A stretch of 64,000 bases of DNA from Polytrichum commune. Taxonomy: Eukaryota > Streptophyta > Polytrichopsida > Polytrichales > Polytrichaceae. The translations under genes were made by a program, and so were the position numbers. The stretch lies in contig OX485805.1 in NCBI GenBank assembly GCA_950295325.1, positions 31,483,501-31,547,500 of the forward strand, in the 5' to 3' direction. The notes beneath the pieces were generated by a model. The model saw nothing but the letters and a program-made list of their open reading frames with translations. It ran no database searches and was not told where the DNA came from. This document shows, one piece after another, positions 59,401-64,000 of the stretch. Position 1 is the stretch's first letter; each line of letters begins with the position of its first letter.

Positions 59401-60983
59401 ATGGTCAGAGTTAACTTACGAAGTGAGCCGTGGGGAGCTGCGTATGGAAACTTACCTAACATTTCTGAGTCACATGGGATGCTCTGGAGGAGTGGTCATA
59501 AATTTCTTTGGAGGCTTGAAGCCTATTGCTGCCTCACTGGTGAGTTATCACCAACACGTTTTTTTTGGGTTCGTTGCTTTGATTTTTATTTTGTCATGTG
59601 TTTACTCACATTTACATGCGTGCAGATGACCGATTTTAATGTCTTCTCCTACATGGATTCGACATTCATGCACATATTGGAGGACAGGATAGCTCACATT
59701 CGTCCACTTCGGGCAGTCGACTTCGCCGAAGATGACTCGAGAGGATTTCCAGTGGAACGTGATCAACAATTTCATCCTAATCAAAAAGCGTCCCCCCTTA
59801 AGTTGATGGTATGTCGTGCGCTATTTCTGGACCCCGCTATTTCTTTTCGTCCGTGTCGTTTGTACCTCAACGGTTCCCACATCCTGTTGGTTGTTGCTAT
59901 GTTGATTCAACCCAGGATGTTCCTCGAGATCCCCCGTCAGTGGGCATCGAAAACATGGATATAGACACCCCGCTCTCGGATGCGGCTGAGGATTATGAGG
60001 AGGCTGCAGATGATGATGATGACGAACAAGAGGCGCCAAGTGAGCAGGACACTGATGAGGCAGAGTTGGATGTGCAATCGGAGGGAGGTGACTCCGGACA
60101 CACTCAGGCCACGCCACGAGATTATGGCGGGTCCCCATTGCGAGCCAAGGCCCTCGACTTCGGCACCGTAAGCGAGGACTCGAGACGCCATGTCACCCCC
60201 CTCGCTGAACAACCGGGCGACGATCGCGACGAGGATGAACACGATGAGGACTCACATGACGAAGAGGATTGAGACGATGATGAGCAGGAGAGGGAGGAGA
60301 GTCCTGAAAACAATCGGACTGAACAAGAGAGGGATGACGAGTTCGATAAAGTTCTAAGTGAGGCGTACCACGAGAGAGATCAAGAAGGCGATGTCCAGGT
60401 CGATGAAGACCCCCAGAAATCCGAGGGAAGCTCCCCATCCGTGCCCTCTGAGGGTAGTGAGGACGATCTTCCACCGCCCATTCCGCCGCGAAGCAAGCGC
60501 TCGGCCAGTAGATCCTCCCCCAAGGAACGCCAGTCGAGACGCCAGAGGACCAAGGTGGATGAGCCAGTCATCACAGAGTCGTTCCTGGAGGACAAGATTG
60601 TGGGCATTTTGAGTAAAACTTTGCCCAACATGCTCACAGGTCTGCTACAGGAAGCAATGGGGCAAGTCAGAATTCAGCCGTCCCTACAAGCACCTGCACT
60701 GGCACCAGCAGTGGACGTCGCCGTTGGGCCTTCACAACCCAACATGACTATCAAGCACGTGGATCCTTCAACGCACGAGGTGGGCGTGCAATCCATGGAT
60801 GTGGACAAGGTGGACGAAGCTACCGACATGGATGCGCTGCCTCTTGCCAACAAATTCAACGTAAGTTTCTATTCCCCTTGTGATTTCATGATTTCTTTGC
60901 CTCTACATGTGACTGAATCTCCACCTGGATGTTTGATCCAGGTCGGAGATGGCGCCAAGTTATTGAAGCCTCGTGTCGACTAG
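56495..60983 (+). pseudogene. ParB-like plus degenerate DNA-methyltransferase-like protein, six exons, two in-frame stops
   Basis: Exons by splice signals and phase: 56495-57430, 57519-57986, 58151-59539, 59626-59808, 59916-60860, 60942-60983; 1320 codons. The acceptor at 56488-56489 shows a 5' untranslated intron. Residues 1-310 are of unknown type with a Lys-rich end. About 303-400 shows RPLDDAG, then FVIINGQHSVAAS (residues 366-378), like the ParB/sulfiredoxin DGQHR motif with Arg replaced by Ser. DPLW (780-783) could be a motif IV (DPPW/Y). FFGGLKPIAASL (920-931) and the following Asp and Arg match the SAM-binding motif of beta-class N4C/N6A methyltransferases, degenerate at G-x-G. The rest is acidic and disordered. 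TAG at 58706-58708 and TGA at 60270-60272 interrupt it. Function is unproven; the fold assignments are inference. Confidence 0.6.
58041..58070. repeat. 30-bp perfect palindrome inside intron 2 of the ParB/methyltransferase-like gene
   Basis: Core CTCGATCGAG at 58051-58060 with arms CCAGGTTCCA and its complement. It belongs to the family of arrays A-C but has GGTTCC/GGAACC instead of GGATCC arms. It stands alone in the intron. Confidence 0.95.
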
Positions 60984-61081
60984 GACGCCCCTACCCGCCA
61001 TGACTAGTTTGTTTAGTGTGTCCGATAATGTAGAAGGCCTTCCCAATTGGAAGGAGAGGCAACATGTGTACAATTTTTATA

Positions 61082-61087
61082 AATAAA
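61082..61087 (+). terminator. possible poly(A) signal after the first module
   Basis: AATAAA lies about 100 bp downstream of the TAG at 60981-60983. It fits an alternative end of the transcript after the short last exon. Confidence 0.4.
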
Positions 61088-61155
61088 GTGAATTATTTTG
61101 GGTTACAGCTATTATTTCTTTGACACCTCTTGAATGATGCAATTGCAAATTACAG

Positions 61156-63367
61156 GCGTCCTTGCCAGTCTCAGCACAGTTGGACCCGCTGCTTGCAGCT
61201 TTATCGCCGCCACGAACTTTTCCTGCCATCGATGAGGGGCCAAACGATTCGTTGACCTTTGGTCATATAGAAACTCGCCCTCCACGATCACCCGTAGACA
61301 CATCCGACCCTGCCCCGTCACTTTGTCCAGCCGTCATAATACTGGACACTCCACCTCCGTCTCCAATTCCATTTGTGACGGCCGATCCTCTTATTGGGAT
61401 TACTCGGGCGGCCACCATGGCGTCAGGGAAGGCAGCTTTAACAAAAGGGAGTCAATCGGATATCCAGGCTTCGACAATTGTTGTCGAGGGCTCCGGTGAA
61501 GGAAGATGCCAGTTGGAGGAGCATCCATCGACGAGTGTCTTCGAGGAGACCACTCAGGGAGAGCCGCAATTGGATGCGTAGCGAACGACAAGTGTCATCG
61601 GGGAATCTGATGGAGGAGAGCGCCAGTTAGACGCGGCCCCATCGACAACTGTCATCGAGGAATCTGAACTGGGAGAGCCGCAGTTGGAGGTGCCTCCATC
61701 GACGACTGTCATCGAGGAATCTGAACTGGGAGAGCCACAGTTGGATTTGCCTCTATCAACGACTATCATCGAGGATACCGAAATGGGAGAGCCTCAGTTG
61801 GAGGCGCAGCCATCGACGAGTGGAGGGGCACTTGTGGTTTATAAAGGGAGTCAGTCTGAACTCTTGGCATCTTCAAGTGTCGTGGATATCATCCCAGCAG
61901 ATTGTACTACTCCAGAGGCCGCCAAAAATGTGCCGGGATCAGTGAAGAGGTATTTGCAACGGTGGCCTCGCGGTACCAACAGGGGGGACCCCCGGTTTGA
62001 CTACACCACTCTCCATGAGTCGAGCGAGTTGACATTGGCCACCCACAACAATGACGAGGATGCCAAACGGCGCGCTGATCTTCTCCAAGCGGTGCCCACG
62101 CATGTGCATGTAAGTCTGACACCACAACCTATTTGTCATTGTGCGCACTAGTCCTGATTTGCCTGCCCATTTCAACGCTTTTACCGTCAATGTCCATTTA
62201 TCAACGCGTAGTTTTGGGTTCAGGGTCCAGAACTATCCATAACGCCACAGGATGCGCCTATACCAAAACACATTGTATATGATAAGCTCTTTGTTTACGA
62301 TGACACCTACCCAAAGATCAATAGGCCTCTCCGAGTATTCACAAGGGAGATGGGAATCGCGTGTGCTAAAAGACTCATGTCTAAGAATCACGAAGATCCG
62401 TCCTTAGGTTACTCTGATCGATGGGAATTCAATCCCGTAATGTACGAGGTATTGGTCTGGTCCCCTATCCCATTTATCGAAATCACCAACATATTCAATA
62501 TAACTAAGCCATGCCTAGGTTTGTAGGGTCAAACTTTGTTTAGTCCATTGTAGGAAGTTTAAGAAGCTCACTATGGATTCATGTCGCCAGGCGCCTGCTG
62601 CTATACCCGATCGAAGGTTCATTGTGGTGTTCGATTTAAACGGCATTTTTTGCCACTGTATCCACCGTGGACGGAATATGGTAGCCGTCCCTACTTGGAT
62701 AATGCAGGATCGACCGCTGGACAAAAAACCTGCGTTCGTAGGCCCCAAGGTTGTCCTCCCTAGAAGCGGATACAAAATGTTTTGGGAGAAGATGTCCACA
62801 ATGTTCTATCTTTGCATATGGTCCTCCATGAAAAAACAGACTGTTGACCTTGTGGTGGAGTATCTTTTTGCTGGGATGCCTAAACCGTTAATAGTGCTTG
62901 CACAAGAGGATTGCACCTCCTTCAAGGACATTTGGGGCAACATCGTGATGAACCCCTTGAAGCCACAATCGCCATTGTTTTTGAAAAGTTTGGTCTCCAA
63001 GTTTTGGTGGCCACCTATATCCCTGGCTAATGGGAGGATTACAGCGACTTCTTCAAACACCATCCTCGTAGATGACTGCCCTTACAAGTCTGCTTGTAAT
63101 CCGGACGAGTGTGGTTTGTTTCCCGAGCCCTTCATGAACAATCGAGTCCATGACGCAGACATGACAAAGGTTCTCCTCCCCTACTTCCAAAGCATGTTCT
63201 ACTCACCAATGACTGACGCACGAGAATTTGTGGTGAGCCGTAGATTTGGGCAACAGCCTATCAGGCATAACGACGCAGTGAAGATGGCAATTCTGAAATC
63301 CAAGGAGTTCAATGGACCAGAATTGAACCCTTCCCAAGTCAAGTTTAGGTCAGTATTAGATGAATAA
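61156..63367 (+). pseudogene. repeat-bearing module with an FCP1/NIF-type HAD phosphatase-like domain
   Basis: Exons: 61156-62109 (acceptor TTACAG, no ATG), 62224-62448, 62558-63367; all phases agree. Its first exon is in phase with the donor at 60860, so it may be spliced onto the preceding module, skipping 60942-60983. Exon 1 is Pro/Ser-rich, has 19-residue repeats and a TAG at 61579-61581. Exon 3 encodes VVFDLNGIF (motif I of FCP1-type HAD enzymes, DxDx(T/V) with the second Asp as Asn), MFYLCIWSS (motif II) and ILVDDCP (motif III), in the right order. The Asn is seen in some plant FCP1-like relatives, from memory, and may weaken catalysis. The ATG at 62573 could also start a separate 264-aa protein with no stop. 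Confidence 0.6.
61525..61827 (+). repeat. 57-bp coding minisatellite (19-residue repeat)
   Basis: Units begin CCATCGACGA or variants at 61525, 61582, 61639, 61696, 61753 and 61810. Three of the encoded copies follow PSTTVIEESELGEPQLE closely. The period is a multiple of three, so frame is kept except for the TAG at 61579. Confidence 0.9.
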
Positions 63368-64000
63368 GTAGGATTGTATGCCCTGTAACATTGTATTCCA
63401 TGGCATCTTCAGTTTCCTCCGGCTGGATACACACCCTCCAGTTCCATGCGCTCGGCTTTCGTGTGCCCTCGACCGGGGCATTCACGCAGCTCATTTGTGG
63501 CGCAAGGAATTCTGCCAACGAGTGGACGCACAGAATGTCACTTACTCCACTCAGAAAGGACTCTAGGATCAACTCTGGTAAATTTATGTTATTTTACATT
63601 AATTGGACACTCGGACAATGCCATGTGTAAATGTTATTGAATAGACCAGTCCCAAACGTCATTTTGCAAGTCCCGTATATTTCCCTCCATATATATGAAT
63701 GCATGCTAGAATCAAGCGTCTTGTGTATAAATATATGTTACTCAAATATCGGGTTCGATTGCCAACATAAATGAATGTCCACCATAAATGAATGGTTGTA
63801 TTGTCAAACTATTTATGAATGTGTACAAGTTCTGGCCACTTGGAGAATATATATGAATGTCGCATTTCATGGCCACTTTTGTTTACTTTCATATGTATGC
63901 ATGGATGTATATGGATAGTCAATGGAATTTAGTAAATTGGACAAATGCTTGTCCATATGTTACAATGCAGGGTGATGACCTGAATATGGTACCCACCGTG
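63368..64000. other. downstream region, no gene seen
   Basis: AT-rich with repeated ATATATGAATG(T/C) fragments and several AATGAATG motifs. Open frames near 63.4-63.6 kb are short, overlap on three frames and show no family pattern. Confidence 0.45.

Overview
The window looks like nuclear DNA of a land plant or close streptophyte relative. It is AT-rich, and its genes carry many short GT-AG introns. It holds a plant-type laccase, plant telomere-type TTTAGGG patches and abundant plant transposon classes. The LINE type and the transposase-like and methyltransferase-like genes lean towards a non-seed lineage (moss, liverwort, fern, lycophyte), but the sequence does not settle this.

Three conventional host genes can be assembled exon by exon. 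(1) A ULP1/ESD4-type SUMO protease lies at 9882-14019 (+): 9 exons, 646 aa, catalytic H-D-Q-C intact. (2) The RNA polymerase III subunit RPC6 (RPC34) lies at 16732-20969 (+): 10 exons, 288 aa, Fe-S cysteines intact, one GC-AG intron. (3) A complete laccase lies at 36812-42000 (-): 9 exons, 612 aa, all four copper motifs intact. The rest is mobile DNA and its debris.

Layout: 1-2.2 kb is the 3' part of a decayed LINE with RNase H and an endonuclease-like tail. 2.3-4.6 kb is a Gypsy-type LTR element whose 5' end is present twice in inverted orientation. 4.7-9.4 kb is a MITE and two degenerate tandem arrays, the second forming the upstream region of the SUMO protease. 9.9-21 kb carries the first two host genes. 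21-36.8 kb is gene-poor, with MITEs, microsatellites and two decayed coding remnants. 36.8-42 kb is the laccase. 43.6-48.5 kb is a 4.9-kb region bounded by 190-bp inverted repeats and containing a broken DUF7869-like transposase-type gene. 48.5-55 kb is gene-poor and includes a PIF/Harbinger-like element. 55-63.4 kb is an unusual multi-exon locus.

The 55-64 kb locus is the most novel part. Its first module combines a ParB-like GQH segment with a degenerate beta-class DNA methyltransferase-like tail (DPLW ... FFGG). A long acidic linker follows. In a compatible splice phase comes a second module with 19-residue repeats and an FCP1/NIF-type HAD phosphatase-like domain. Three in-frame stops interrupt it. 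Around it, and in one of its introns, is a family of perfect palindromes built on the core CTCGATCGAG (14 exact copies, 47.1-58.1 kb). The arms differ between copies but remain self-complementary up to 52 bp. The same palindromes surround one terminal repeat of the 43.6-48.5 kb element, so the two loci share repeat history.
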